NCBI GenBank assembly: GCA_026874595.1
Contig: CM049320.1
Location: 53,287,070 to 53,351,069, forward strand
Source of the DNA: Sipunculus nudus
Taxonomy: Eukaryota; Annelida; Sipuncula; Golfingiida; Sipunculidae
Direction of reading: 5' to 3'
Length of the DNA: 64,000 bases
A model generated the notes under the pieces. It was not told the origin of the DNA and made no database searches. It worked only from the letters and a program-made list of their open reading frames with translations. Below are positions 12,201 through 26,800 of the stretch, in pieces (position 1 is the stretch's first letter; every line of letters begins with the position of its first letter). Both the position numbers and the translations under genes were made by a program.

Positions 12201-15200
12201 ATTTCTGGGAATATTACTGTGGGTATAAGAACTACTCTACCCTTTAAGGGAATTCAGTTGCTACTAGGCAATGGTGTTGCTGGTGACAAAGTACAGCTTG
12301 TACCAAAAGTGACAGCAAAGCCGTCACTTGATCAGGACACTGATCCGGGAAGTCAGGAAATTCCTGGTTTGTATCCTTCATGTGTTGTAATAGATCTATG
12401 GCCAAGAAAAACACTCATGAGGATAATGATCCAGATAATGAAACTCTGGGAGTCACTAGTGACTCATCTCATGACTCGCCCGTACAGGATGCTGCATTCT
12501 CAAGGTCAGAACTTATCGCGGAACAGCATAAGGACCCTGATATTTCATGTTTGTTTCCCAGGGCAGTTTCTAAAGATGAACTGTCACAGAACCCAGTCGT
12601 TTCTATGTTAAAAAGCGAGTGCTTATGCGTAAATTGCGACCACCTGATGTATGCGCTGATGATGAGTGGGCCATCAAACATCAAATATGAATGCCCAAAT
12701 GCTTTCGCAATGAAATTACTTATCAGAAAGTTAGTACACACTTCTATTGGCCTAACCTCAGGAAAGATGTTATACAATATATATCATGCCAAACATGCCA
12801 GATGGTAGGCAAGCCAAATCAGAATCCTCCTAAGGCCCAACTTAGGCCTATTCCTGCTTTCGAGGAACCATTCAGTAGGATTACTGTTGACTTTGTTGGA
12901 CCACTGCCCAAACCAAAATCTGGACATGAATACTTGCTGACAAGTATGTGCGCATCTACCTGTTTCCCTGAGGCAATACCATTGCACAAAATTAATGCCA
13001 AAAGTGTTGTCAAAGCTCTGACCATGTTTTTTACAACGTTTGGATTACCAAAATCTGTCCAGTCTGACCAAGGGTCAAATTTTATGTCTGGCTTATTCCA
13101 GCAAGTTATGCTTGAGCTAGGTATAAAACAGTACAGCTCTTCGCCATACCATCCTGAAAGTCAGGGCGCCCTCGAGCGTTTTCACCAGACATTGAAAAAT
13201 ATGATTAGGACCTATTGCTATGACACACAGAAAGACTGGGATGAAGGAATCCACCTATTGCTGTTTACTGTCAGAGAATCATTTCAGGAGTCCTTGGGTT
13301 TCACTCCCTTTGAACTAGTTTTCGGACAAGGACCGCGAACTGAACTTCCATTGAAACTGCGTAAAGAAAAACTCTTGTGTGAAAATCCTGATTCTCTTAA
13401 TTTATTGCAGTATGTCTCAGACTTTCGCACTAAACTACATAATGCTTGTGAGATTGTAAAATCAAATCTAAAATCTGCACAAAGTAAAATGAAAACAAAG
13501 TATGCCAAGCAGAGTGTAAGTAGGTCGTTTGAGCCTTGTGAAAAGGTCCTTGCCTTTCTTCCCATCCCTGGCAGACATCTGCAAGCCAGGTATTTTGGTC
13601 CTTACATTGTTGACAAGAAAGTCAGTAATTTAAATTACATACTGTTGACACCAGATAGACGTAAGAGAAACAACTGTGCCATGTTAACATGTTGAAACCA
13701 TATTATGACAGAAATATCACATCAGAGGTTGTACATAATGTGACTGCTGTAAATTGTGTAAACACTGACCCTGACCCAGTAAAAGTAGATACTGATTGTA
13801 AGTATGATGTAGACATTCAGTATGGTAAAGTACCATTAAAAAACTCAGACGTGCTTAACAACCTGGATGCCAAACTGTCACACCTTACCGCAGAACAACA
13901 ACATGACCTCGAGAACCTGCTGCGTAATTGTGAACATTTGTTTAGTGACATTTCAACGCGAACTTACATATTTTGCCATGACGTCGATGTTGGCGAGGCA
14001 AGCGCAGTCAAGCAACATCATTATAGACTGAATCCAGAAAAGCAAAAGTATCTACAGGATGAGATTCAATATTTGCTGGACAATGATTTTATTGAAGCTA
14101 GTAAGAGTAACTGGAGTTCACCGTGTATTCTTGTGCCAAAACCTGATGGAAATTACCGTATGTGCACAGATTATCGAAAACTGAACTCGGTCACCAAGAC
14201 TGACACGTTCCCAATTCCGAGGATCGATGATTGTATTGATAGAGTCGGTAGCTCCAGATATGTTTCCAAGTTTGACTTGCTAAAAGGATTCTGGTAAGTT
14301 CCGCTGACAGAACAAGTGAAAGAAGTGTCCGCATTTGTGACGCCGCAAGGACTGTACCAGTATAAAGTAATGCCGTTTGGCATGAAGAACACGCCAGCCA
14401 CGTTCCAGCGCCTCATCCACATGGTTGTCAAAGACATTCAGGGATGCGGCGCATATATTGATGACCTTATCGTGTACAGCGACACCTGGGAGAAACTTCT
14501 GCAAATTCTGTGCGACTTCTTTGATAGACTCAGTGAAGCACGGTCAGATCTGACCCTCAATCTGAGTTTTGTCATGCACTAGTAACATTTTGGGTCATAT
14601 TGTAGGGTAGGGTCAAGTAAAACCTGTTGATGCTAAAATAAGTGCTATTTCTGCATTTCCTAGACCAGAAAACAGAAAGCAAATAATCAGTTTTCTTGGT
14701 ATGGTTGGATACTACAGGAAGTTTTGTCCAAATTTTTCTGCTGTAGCTGAACCTTTGACTAATTTGTTAAAGAAGAAACAAAAGTTTGTATGGAATGTTC
14801 AGTGTTTGAAAATGCATTTCAGAATTTGAAAGCAATTCTGCAAAGCTCACCAGTTTTGTTAGCTCCAGACTTTTCCGTACCTTTTAAGTTAGCTGTGATA
14901 CTGCTGCTTGTGCTGTGTTGTTATAGGAAGGCAATAACGGCATAGATCATCCAATTTGTTATATCTCAAGAACATTTAATGCAAACCAGAAAAAAACTAC
15001 TCCAGTATTGAAAAAGAATGTTTGGCTTTGATGTTGGCATTGCAAAATTTTGAAATTTATATTACTTCATCATTCAGGCCTATCATTGTCTTCAGTGATC
15101 ACAATCCCCTCACGTTCATTAACAAGCTGAAGTGTAAAAATTAAAGATTGTTGAGATGGAGTTTGTTCTTACAAGATTACAACCTTGAAATCAAACACAT

Positions 15201-18200
15201 TATAGGGAAAGACAATGTACTTGCTGATTGCTTATCGAGATGTTTATGAAATGTTGTAAACGAGATGTTTATGTAATGTCGTAAATAAGATGGTTTTGAA
15301 ATGTTGTAATAATTTAGTGATTGTGATCGCAAAAAGAAAGTTTGAGAAAATTTTATTTTTTTCTTACAGGAGGGGGAGTGTTACAGGTGCCCTTTTTATT
15401 GTGTGCACAAGTCTTACAGAAAAGTCTTTTTTGTTGTGTGACACGGGCGAAACTCGTGTTGTGGCGCCCGTGTGTGGCCGCGTATTGCATTCTCAGTCTA
15501 ATCCGTACTGGTTGAACTCTCGTTGTCATGCTAGCTTGGGGCTTTCTCGCGTGGCCGAGCCGGGGCGAGCTCACGTGTGGACCCTGATATCTGGGAAAAA
15601 AAGAATCTGCTTTTTTATCTCCTTGGCAAAATTTGTGTTCATCACGCATACGTGATCTGTTGATATTAGGTTCCGTAACACTGTTTAAAAGCTTTGTTCA
15701 AATGTTACCGAGATATTATTTCCATTAGGTTAACTATATAAATTGCAGAAAAATGGTTGCAAGGAATGTAATCCGATTAACTTGAACTGTTAGTATAACT
15801 TTACACTTTATTTCATATAATTACAGACTGTAGCGATTCCCTGTACAATCTGCACTTTGACACAAAGGTATCTTCATCATCACATCGTACAGACGACTCT
15901 GGTGGAGATTTCAGTTCGCTACGTTCCCGACTTAACACAAAGCAAGAAATTAAAGACGGCTACAAGCACGGAGGATGGTGTGCCGGCAAGCAGGACCAAC
16001 ACCAGTATATCCAGGTGGAATTCCCCGAGGTTTGGTAAGCAACCTTATAGTCTATGATAAACCGGCTTCTGTGGCTCGGGGGCAGAGCACAGGACTCAAA
16101 GCCGGGAGGTCGTGAGTTCAAATATGTGCTGAGGCGGTGAGATTTCCACGGTCGGCCCCCACACTGGGTTAGCGCTTTGCAGGCTTAATGTTGTGCCCCT
16201 ACAACCGTGTATCACTCACAAACGAGTGTATCCTTGGTGTGAGTGTGTGTGTGTGGGGGGGGGATGTTCTTCGGTGTTATGACCCAGCAGTTGGGATGAT
16301 TACACATAGGGCCTGGAGGATACAGGATAAAAAAAATGTATGATAGAAAGTGAACGCTACTGCCTTGTCACGTGGTCAGAAAACGAAATGGAACTCTGCA
16401 GATGTACATACATAGATTAAGAATGAGGTACGAAAGCAGATAAAATTGGATTCTGATTTCGGTTCCCTCCACCAAAAATAATCTAAAAAATAGTTAAGTT
16501 CATAATAAGCAGTACTCCACTGCAGGCGTGTCAAATACGACTTTTCCAACCCGGATTTTACAACGAGTATTCGATGTTCGCAACATAAAAACAGCGTATT
16601 CAGTGTTATATTCGACAGCTATTCGATTAGCTTCTCGTGTTTGCACTCATAGCGCATGCGCGTTAATATTGTTCCTCTTAGGCATGCATTGTGGAAATGG
16701 TGTGAGACACGCAAACAAGGAATGTGTGTTCACAAGTGCTGCGTTGATGTGAAGAACCGTTTTACCGAGTTCATAACGAATCTACATGCTGAGGCAGCAA
16801 AATGGGTTTTCATACCAAATTCATCAGGGTGTGTTGTGGACACGGCTATAGTCTTTATTTCTGATTTTATGCTAAACATATAGTGAGTTCAGCAGACTGT
16901 TGCATTTATGCGCAATTAGCAATCAGACAGAAAATTTGTTTTGTCGTTTTATAAATTTGAAAGGAGTTCCAACGAGTGTGACATTCTGCATGTTTAATTA
17001 GGTTCTCTGATCTAATGCATGTTTTATTTCGGGAAAGATGCCAGCAATGGGCGTTGCCAGAAGTTGAGTTCGCATGCCTGATATGCATCGGGAATTTGAA
17101 TTTGAATTATCAGATATTCGCTCATCAACCTCTTCTTATTAGAATTGATGTTCATAAACATTATCCCATACCTTTATTAGTTATCTGAGCAATTATATAT
17201 GCTATTTGATCTTGGATAGCTTCACAGATTAAATACATGATTGTACAAGCAATAATGAATGAACATGCCAATACAAATGTAATGAGTATGTGTTGTGATT
17301 ATTGGACAGAGGGTAATAGGAGGCCATTTCAAGGTAAAATACTACTTATTTATGCAATAATTTCCCAACCATTGCAATGTATTTCTACCAATAGAATAAT
17401 GATTTCAATGAAATTTCAGGACAATAAGGAAAATAACTACCCAAGGGGCTCAAGGCAATGAAGACTGGGTGAAATCATACAAAGTGTATTATAGTTATGA
17501 CGGGGTATATTGGAGCACTGTAGGGGTAAGTTGTTTACTTTATCAAAAATATTCTAAAATGTATGAAAAAAAATCATATACCCGAAAAGTAATCTGAAAG
17601 CAAAGAAGAATTTGAACAAATATCTGGACTAAAAGTAAATATAGATGAAACTGTCATGATACCAATGACACCTTTAGCTAATATTGAAAGACTAGGTCTT
17701 CAATGGTGTACTGAGCCATTTAAGATTTGGGTATATATATATTCATCCTGATTGGAGAAAGATAAAAATATTAACTATAACGAAAAACTTAGTAAAATTA
17801 AAACAATAATTAATATATGGTCAAATAGCGGAATGTCACTATCTGGAAAAATTGCTATCTTATAAACACATATCCTGTCACAATTCATATATGCACTACA
17901 GGTACTACCAAAACATCTGATATATACATAAATGATATAGAATCATTATTTTGGAAATTGATTTGGGGTAAACAAGACAAGATTAAACGAAGCATACTTA
18001 TTTCACCTATATTGAAAAAAACAGGACTTGATATAATACACCTAAAATCTAAAATCGAAGCTTTAAAAATAGTCTGGGTTAAACGTTTCCTGTCTGGTCC
18101 TTGAGACCATGGTTGGAGACAGTTAATATACAACTTAAAAGAATAAGCTCATATATCTGAATGTAACCTAAGGTCTAATGACACAATCGATTTTGATTAG

Positions 18201-21200
18201 TTATGTAACCCCTTTTGGAGAGATGTTCTAGAAGCATGGTGTAAATTTAACTTCAAGAACGTTTACACTCCTGATTAAATTTTAAATCAAGAGTTGTTTT
18301 ATAATTCACCTATAAAAATAGATAAAAAAAACGGTACACAGAAAAGAAATGTACAATGCTTGTGTCACAAAATTACATGATATTATAAAGAATAAGGACA
18401 GACAATACACACTCCTGCCGCATGCAGCACTGACCAAAAAGGTTTTAATTCGTCAAATGCAGTTTTTAAGTATGATTTGCCCAATTCAAGTAACTTGGAA
18501 AAAATAGTTAAAGCATGTAATAATATACATAATTACATTCATGATAAAACAAATATGGATATATTCATGAACATTAAGAAAGTCACAAAAATGGTTTACA
18601 AAGATATGATAATGGATGTCTGCACTGATCCTTTTAAAACTATTGATAAATGGACTAGACACATGCAGTGCAACTTTCAAGATTTTGTATATGAAGCCTT
18701 TAAAATATTAAAAATTTCACAATATCAGAAATATTAAGAATGTTTCAAATTAAACTAATTCACAGGACCATAACTCTCAATCCAGTGTTATTTAAATTGG
18801 GAAAGCAAGTAGTGTGCTCTGTTCACTTTGTAAAATAGAGAAAGAAACAATCATACATCTGTTTTTTAAGTGCAAGAAAATACAATCCATTTTTATTCAA
18901 ATGAAAAATTGGTTGATTAGTAAATACATACCAGTGACAAAAAATGTTTTCAGTAAAATATCTATTATTTTTAACAATTTTAACAACCCTATTATAAATA
19001 TGTTTATATTAATATTTCAAAGATGTATATATGTGTGCAAATGTAATGAAATAAGGCCAAACTTCAGTTATTACAAGCTCTATGCTGAACAGATATATAC
19101 CACAGAAAGAAATATTGCTCACAAGAAAGGAAATAAATCAAAACACTTTAAATAATGGAATCCACTTTTCGTAGAAACATTGTTTCATGCAATTTAAATT
19201 AACTTTGATGTACGGTATACTATTATCATATTCTTTTAATATGACATGCTGTTATTTTAATGCTATTTAGACTTTATATTTATAGACCACTGTTATGCTT
19301 AGTTCAATGATTGTCAACGTGCTTAGTCTCAAACATGAAAGGTTACCATTCAAGGTGTAATTAAAACCTCCCGAAAATACACAATATGTCGCTGAAATTT
19401 ATATAAATATCACTACACTAACATGTATTTTGTAATTGTATAGGTTATCGTGTCTTGCTTATAAATGCTTTAGTTTCAGTTCTAATGTATTTCTGTTGTA
19501 AATGTCAATGTGTTGTAAAGAAATGACTTTTAACGTTCCCCACCTAAGCAGCTGGATCGAGTAATAAGGGAAATCTAATTATAATCGTGAAATATAGAAC
19601 CTATGTTTATAGTCGTGGGTATGTATAAGTGTGTGTTTCTCTGTTGGTTATTCTGTACTCAATGATTAGGGGCTATTGTATTTAACGCAGATTATCGACC
19701 ATTCTAAACCTCATAAATTCAGATCCTGTTCGGTCTGAAACTGGACAAGAGCACTTCATCCTTTTGATTATATATGCTTGTTGAAATAGTATAAACATTT
19801 TTTTAGATCAAAAGTCAACATGTGGAAAATATTATCATTTGAATTTACGCATTAACATATAAATTAAATGTTACCCGCCCGTGCTTTTACTGGCATTACC
19901 TCTGGTCTAGCATTTTCCGCAATAATGACATTTATATATAATCTGTGAGCTATAGCCATAACGCGACGTTCGGCAGTCATGTAAACACTAACAGACCTCA
20001 GCAGTTCCCGAAATTGTGTGTATCAGTAAAACAAAAGGGCCAAGGAGGCAGGCAACAAAGCGAAACAAGTGGCCCTACCTCCTTTATGGCTGATTATATG
20101 TGGGTCTTGGGTTTTATGAGGTCATCGGAAATTACACGCATTTCAATGCCGTTACCTCCTATGCAGTAATGGTGTATAATAAATATGAAAATAAGCGCAT
20201 CATCCACAAATATACCCCTGTCATCATGTAATTTTGAAAAAAAAAATTGCCAAACCAATATTTAAGAAACATGTCGGACACACTGTTACTTTGGCCTCGA
20301 CCTGTTTGTGCCATTTTTCATAAAATTTAGACAATAGATACATTTTCTCAGCAAAAGTAATATGGAAAGTTTCACGGATATTTAGAAAGTTCTGACGCCT
20401 CATAGTTTATGTAGGTTATGGCCTGCACTTGTTGTCCCCGCTCCGCAGATGCGGGGGACATTGATCTGGGTTTGTCTGACTGTCTCTCTGTCTGTCTGTC
20501 TCTCTGTCGGTCCGTCAGTTTTTTTTTGTTTCCGTGCGATAACCTTCTTCCTACATTTTATCCGATGTCTTTAATATTTTGGGTCAGTGATTGGTCTCAT
20601 GCATACCTCGGTTGGGGTTGGTTTTGGAGTGTCTATCTGAAAAATACTTCTCTCCAGCTTAAAAACAACATTCTCAAATTTTGGTCACATTTCTCAGTGT
20701 GTTTTAGTTTTTATGTTCACCTGCATATGTCTCCACATGTCATTATGGATTTTGGTCCTATGTCTTTTAGTTTTTTGTTTGCCTGCATATGTTTTTACAT
20801 GTCATAGTGCATCTCTTTTAGTCTCCACATGTCATAATTATGGCTGCTTATCAATCATGGAAGACAACAAGATCCCATAACGGGGGACATTAATTCCACG
20901 AATTTGCTTGTTCAGAATCGATTTTTGGTTATTTATTTTGCTCGTCACCAGTTTGTTGGCGTTTCCTTAACCCTTTAATTTACTATTGTATTAATTTAGT
21001 GTGATCAAATTTTAAATTTTTTCGGTCATGTATACCAATTACGAACTCAGGATTTGCTCTTGAATATTTGTACATGTTTTTATCTTCAGTTTTTCCGTAA
21101 TATTAACAAACTACTGTCGTAGGGCCTTCGCTCATCGTGTATTCTTGTGACCACCCGGCTGTAGATTTTCCGCGAAATCCGCAAAAATTCCACGGAATCT

Positions 21201-21463
21201 GTAGATTTCCGAGTATTAGGACTGCGGCATTTTCCGAAGATTTATAAAATTCTTCGGAGAAAGCACCAAATCCTAAATCTTCGGATTTCTATCACAGTTT
21301 TTGCAATTTTCCGCGGATTTCTGCCACAGTTTCTGCACTTTTCCGAGGATTTCTTCCGCACTTTTCTGCAGATCCCTTCTGCAGTTTCCACAGATGTTTC
21401 TCTTCAGTTTGACCACGCTTCAATGGAGGTTTCCTTTGGAAAATGCATTTCTGTGGTTATATT

Positions 21464-21494
<31 letters not shown>

Positions 21495-23288
21495 ATTTTC
21501 TCAATAAACATAACAATTGTATTTCCATGCTTTTATTTTGAGTAATCCTTGAGCATGTCTGAGCCAAAACATTCTATGTGTGTGATATAAAACCACATCA
21601 GGCCATGATTTGACCATCTTCCAGATTTTGATCATGGGAAAAGTCTCCTGACCTGTTGAACCCTGTTGACCTCAATATTGACCTTATTTGCATATTTTAT
21701 ATATCATCTAAACGGGTATGGTAAATGCAACAAGTTGATGGGTACTTTGTTAGTCTTTGTTAAACAGTTATGAAGTAATGATCATTTCAATTTCCCCTAC
21801 CCCTAAAATTGGAGACGAAATCTTCAGTTGTTATAGTGAAAAAAAAAACACAGCCTGGAACCACTGGTGAGTCCCAGTTTATTCAATGTTAACATTCTAA
21901 AAAATCAAAGAATAGGCATATAGCAATAAGAAAAATAGGTTTAGCTAATTGGTGAGAGGACTCCAGGTGGGTCCCTCCAGCCAACGGAATACTAACAGAT
22001 TAACTCGGCCGAGTTCGATTATTGGCAACATCCACGCATATATTTAGTAAGGTCACGTGCCACTCGGCTACTTTGTGGTGTCGTCAAGATAACTTACGAG
22101 GAAAATGATGGAGTTTGATAAACCTCATGAGAAATGTTAAGCTATAAAATATCTCGTCTAAGTTCGATTTCCAGCAAAATCCAGGCATATTTAATGAGGT
22201 CAGAGGTCACCGCACTCTCGAGGCACCTTGGTGACTTACCAAAATTCCTATGGAGATTCTTGAAACGAAACTCAATATACATAATTCCAATAGAGTTTCT
22301 CATTTGAATTACCTTATCATTATAATTCACCCATATTTAATGAGGTCAGAGATCACCAGATACACGGCGGGCGTATTATGCACGTTTGCGGTGCTCTTGT
22401 TAACTTATTTTATCTTTTCATGTCTTTAGAATCTCAAAATTGCTATCGAAAATTGATAGCCCCCATGGGTAGCAGGTGACAGGCACTTGCTACCGCGCAG
22501 GTGTGATTTGCTAATTTTTCGACTGCAATTTGCTAATGCGCACTTTCAGCCGCTCTGTGCATGATGGTAGCAAGACCAGGGGATGCTTAGTGCGCGTTGT
22601 GCCGGGCTATGCGCAAGGGTAGCAAAGGATCCAAGAGATTTATCAGAAAAACCGACAGTCCCCGGCAGATATGCTGAATGGCCAATTGACACGAATTATA
22701 TCTGTTAGGCCTAGAACCTTGTAGCGCAGAACCATGTGGGTTTCCAGGCAAATCTGTTTGGAAACCTGAAATAAAGTCTGGGGACCTAAATTGTGTGACT
22801 TACAGGTCGAAAACAAATCGTAGAATTTTGACATAGAACTTTGCATCTAGGGAGTCCTTGTAAAAAAAATCTTGACTGGAGGTTATTTTATCCATTGGTC
22901 AAGGTTACCTATTGAATATTTTTAACCAGATCATGACATTAATAATTCATACATGCATTACCTGTATGTCAGGTTCAGCTGAGCGTCATGGCCTCTGGGC
23001 CACTTGTTAACATTGTAGTTATAAATATGTAACCGGGCACACAGAAAGCGTTCCAACTGGCCTTGCCAGTGAAGCTTGCTTTATTAGCGAAGCGGTAAAA
23101 CGCCTGACTTGTGTGTCACAGGTTACGGCTTCGAACCCAAATTCGGGCCTGGTTTCTATTTTTACCCGTAACAAATGGTGGCAGCGGTCGGATCCTGGGA
23201 GTTGGTGTCGTGGCATGATGCCCAACCTACATTGGCGGCGAAACCAAATTTTCATTGGGGGGGGGGCAGTAATAGACCAATATATATT

Positions 23289-23342
<54 letters not shown>

Positions 23343-23398
23343 CATATTTTTACATATATATATATTATTTATATATATATACATATATATATATTTGT

Positions 23399-23464
<66 letters not shown>

Positions 23465-23772
23465 GGCCGTAGGCGACCCAAAGGGCAGGGAGCAATAAGC
23501 GGATTTTTGGGGGAAATCCCCGACGTGGGAGAGTGTGGGTGTCCCCCTCCCACGGTGTGGAAAAACTTGAAAAACTGTATGCATACTGCTGCTTTCTGGT
23601 GCATTTTTGCTGTCATTTAATGGTCAATGCTTACTTAGTAAAACAGTACCTTCTTGATAAGAGATTGTTTTTTGTCTGGCAATGAACGCATTTTGACACA
23701 GCATATCAACTTTGGCAGCGGCCATGTATATATGGTACTCCAACTACTGGGGGCGCAAAGCGCCTAAGCGGA

Positions 23773-23816
<44 letters not shown>

Positions 23817-26800
23817 TATATGCAAACTATATGCAAATACTCAATAATAAAAATAGTGGATGTTTATTTCATTGTGGGGGACCGGCCCCCGCCCCCCCCC
23901 CCCCCCACCCCATTTCACCGCCTATGACCAAGTTCACGTGTGTGACCCCCGGGTAGATTCCCACGTTCTCGGGACATACGTACTCGTAGAGGGGTGAATG
24001 TAACCGGACACACAAAAAGCGTTCCTGCTGGCCTTACCAGTGAAACTTGTTTTATTAGCGAAGCGGTAGAACGTCTGACTTGTGTGTCACATGTTACGGG
24101 TTCGAACCCACATTTGGGCCTGGTTTCTATTTTCAACCGTAACAAATCAATCCATAAAATACACACATGCCACTGATTTCTTAATGTATTATCTCCATAT
24201 GTCTATATGTATGTTAACACGTGTTATAAAGGATTCCGCTCATACTGTCGGTTGTGGCAGCACGCCATTTCTACTATCTTGTCTCTATTTTGTAGTAAAC
24301 GTATGCACCACCACTTGGCGTCACTTTGTCGAAAGAGAGAGAGAGCCCAACATCTCACCGAACACTTTTACGACCCCGTTACAAATATGTGCTCAGATTA
24401 TTGGCTCTCATTGAGTAGAAAACTCAGATGCGCTTCTGGTCCCTGCCATGGGGTCTGGTGTTTTCTACTTTAATTTTGTTTTGTTTGTTGCCATTATGTA
24501 TTTCAAAATGATCTAAACCATGCAATATATGTTTTATTAAATAGGGAATTTTGGCCGCTAACAAAGATCCCACCACCCCATCAGTGAATATTTTCAAGCG
24601 ATTTGCAGCCAAATACATCAGGATTAATCCTTGGGAATGGAACAGCAAGATCTGCATGCGTTTTGATATCTTTGGTTGTAAAGGTTTGTCTTTTCATTCA
24701 TGCAGATTTCGTAGTGTTTTTAATGATTGTTTTATGATAAAAAGCACAAAGAGTCTCCTATTACGGCTCTTAAGGTACACTTCTCTCTGTTGAGATAGTC
24801 CTTGTGAATGTTGATGGAAATTTTTGAAAAGATAAACGCGTTCCCGCTTACCTGGTCCTAAAATTATCAGTCAGTAAGACTATATTACAATAAAGTTGAA
24901 ATTAAACCAACATAGATTCTTTGAAAGTTTAATTTTTCTATAGACCGATCCAGGAATGGAATAATGTGTTTGGATAAAGCTGATAGCCCCAGAGCAGGTA
25001 TATGGAAAATATAAGAAGTACAAGACACTTTCGGCGACAGACCTGCAGTGAGAAACAGTAAAATAACCGTCAGCCACTCTAATTAAAATCATTTTATCAA
25101 ATTGAAATGATACGAGGTAATATTTTGAGATGTTACATGGTGTAACCCATGATGTAATTTTATTACATACATCCCATATTTTTGATGCAGTGGATATCGG
25201 ACCTTGTACTTCACGATGGAGTTCTAAATAATGTTTTTTTACGGTCTCTCACTATACAACTTCAGGTCTGTCATAAAAAAATGTCCTGCACCTTTCTTAT
25301 ATTTTCCATATACTTTCTCTGTCCGTCACATAAATTTAAAATTCAGATGTTTGATGGAATCAAGAAATAAAAATCTATATGTTTTAGTCATTAAAAAAAA
25401 TTCACCACTTCACTACAAGAAAAAGAATGCCGTTCGGTACTTAAACATACTTTAACATACCTTGTGGCTCTTCTAAAAGTCTGACCAGTTTAGAGCGGGT
25501 TTAGAGTCTTGTTTTCAGTAAAACACCTGAAGGTTTTACAAATATTAAATATTTTCTTGACTGAAGTGATTAAGCTAGCTTGAATACGTCTAAAACGTCT
25601 CTAGTACATTTTGGTGACTGGCTATTTATGGCATTAAAAATATGTACCAATAGTTAAAATATCTAGAGCCAGCGGAAGTCTGCTAAGGGGTTATGTGTCA
25701 GTTACATGTGTCTGTTGAATATACATGGGACTGTGTTCTGAACTCTTTGTTATTTATGAATCTGAAAACTGGCTTCCAATTCAAAACAGCATTGTCTATA
25801 TGTCACCAGTCCATTTACAACCATTAAAAAAGTGTTGATATTGTTTTGCAGGGGTAGTACCTAATACATCACATCTTCAAAACAATTACGTAATTGTTTT
25901 GAAGCATTTAATTCAGACCGCTATCGATTTAGACGTTACTCCCATGATATGCAACCATATGTGATATAATATTTATTCTAAACAGGTTATGAGGGATAAA
26001 CACTGTAAAGTATAACATTTTACCATTGTCAATACTGATTTACTTAAAAAGAACTCTTTTTTAAGTTTGTCAGGTTTCGTTAGTTATGGAAGCGCAGGTG
26101 GTTTTTTTCGGGGCATCAAGCACCCACAATAACAACTATGGATACGGCCCGCATCAGGCCCGCGTGGGAACGATAGAGACCATCTCTCCCTACAAGTCTG
26201 GTGGATGGACTGCTGGAACGGACGCACCTGGGGAGTACATAGAAGTGGATTTTGGGTCATCAAGGTAACACAAAGTGAAATATACCAGGTTTATTTAATG
26301 GCAATTATTTACACTGATAACCCTCCACCACCCCTACTCCTAAAGGCAATATGCCTGTCTGCCCAGTTTGTTTTTACATATATCGCAAAGCGTTAAGTTT
26401 AATAGAACTTTTCGGCGAAATACGAGTTCGTACACATTCCCTGGCCCTCTTTCAGCGTATCCTGTTTTATTGAGTACATAAAAAATCTGATATTGACAAC
26501 CTGATTTAGGATACTTTATTGTTAGCTAATTGATCTGTAGTGATCAGTTTTTGTCCGTCGTCCTGCCAGCCGTCCGTTAACATGGCATAAAATCGTTACT
26601 GTTAGACACAGAATCTTCTAACGTCACATCCAAATCGCCTTGGAAACCTGAAATTAGGTCATTGTGATCTATTTTGCAAAATAGATGAGTGTGAAGCAGA
26701 CAGACAGGGTATAAGTTGTATTCGTTAACCCATGAACATTCTAATGTAACATCCGGGAAAGTCTTGGGCAAATTTCCTCGGAAACCTGGCTAAAACTTAA

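Larger units (their letters stand above)
9244..15680 (+). mobile_element. Ty3/Gypsy LTR retrotransposon, Gmr1-like gene order (PR-INT-RT-RH), defective
   Basis: A 6.4-kb element in intron 6, in the same orientation as the host gene. LTRs start TGTTACAGG and end CCGTAACA and are flanked by CTGT on both sides (9240-9243 and 15681-15684), a 4-bp target duplication. Internal order is gag, aspartic protease, integrase, reverse transcriptase, RNase H. Integrase precedes RT, unlike most Metaviridae but like the Gmr1 group described from cod and other animals. Every reading frame carries stops or frameshifts, so it is inactive on its own. Confidence 0.93.
23028..24144 (+). mobile_element. Miniature LTR element (TRIM) with tRNA-like LTRs
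   Basis: Two direct repeats of 146 bp (23028-23173 and 23999-24144) start TGTAACCGG and end CCGTAACA and differ at about 15 positions by eye. An internal 825 bp without coding capacity begins AATGGTGGCAGCGGTCGG, a primer-site-like TGG start, and ends with a purine run GTAGAGGGGTGAA before the second LTR. It is non-autonomous. No exact target duplication is visible (AAATA versus AATCA). Confidence 0.72.

Noticed and set aside
20418-20807. 129-codon frame resembling a membrane protein
   Set aside because: It lies inside the hairpin-headed repeat and its hydrophobicity comes from T-rich repeat sequence; the other copies do not keep the frame.
23070-23130. True tRNA gene
   Set aside because: A and B boxes are present, but the acceptor stem and a normal anticodon arm are not visible; the unit is repeated as an LTR.
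23019-23495. 158-codon minus-strand Tyr/Ile-rich frame
   Set aside because: It is translated (TA)n microsatellite plus LTR sequence.
26074-26083. Alternative acceptor CAG at 26071-26073 for exon 10
   Set aside because: It would give phase 0 after a phase-1 donor in exon 9; the TTAG ten bases later restores the frame.
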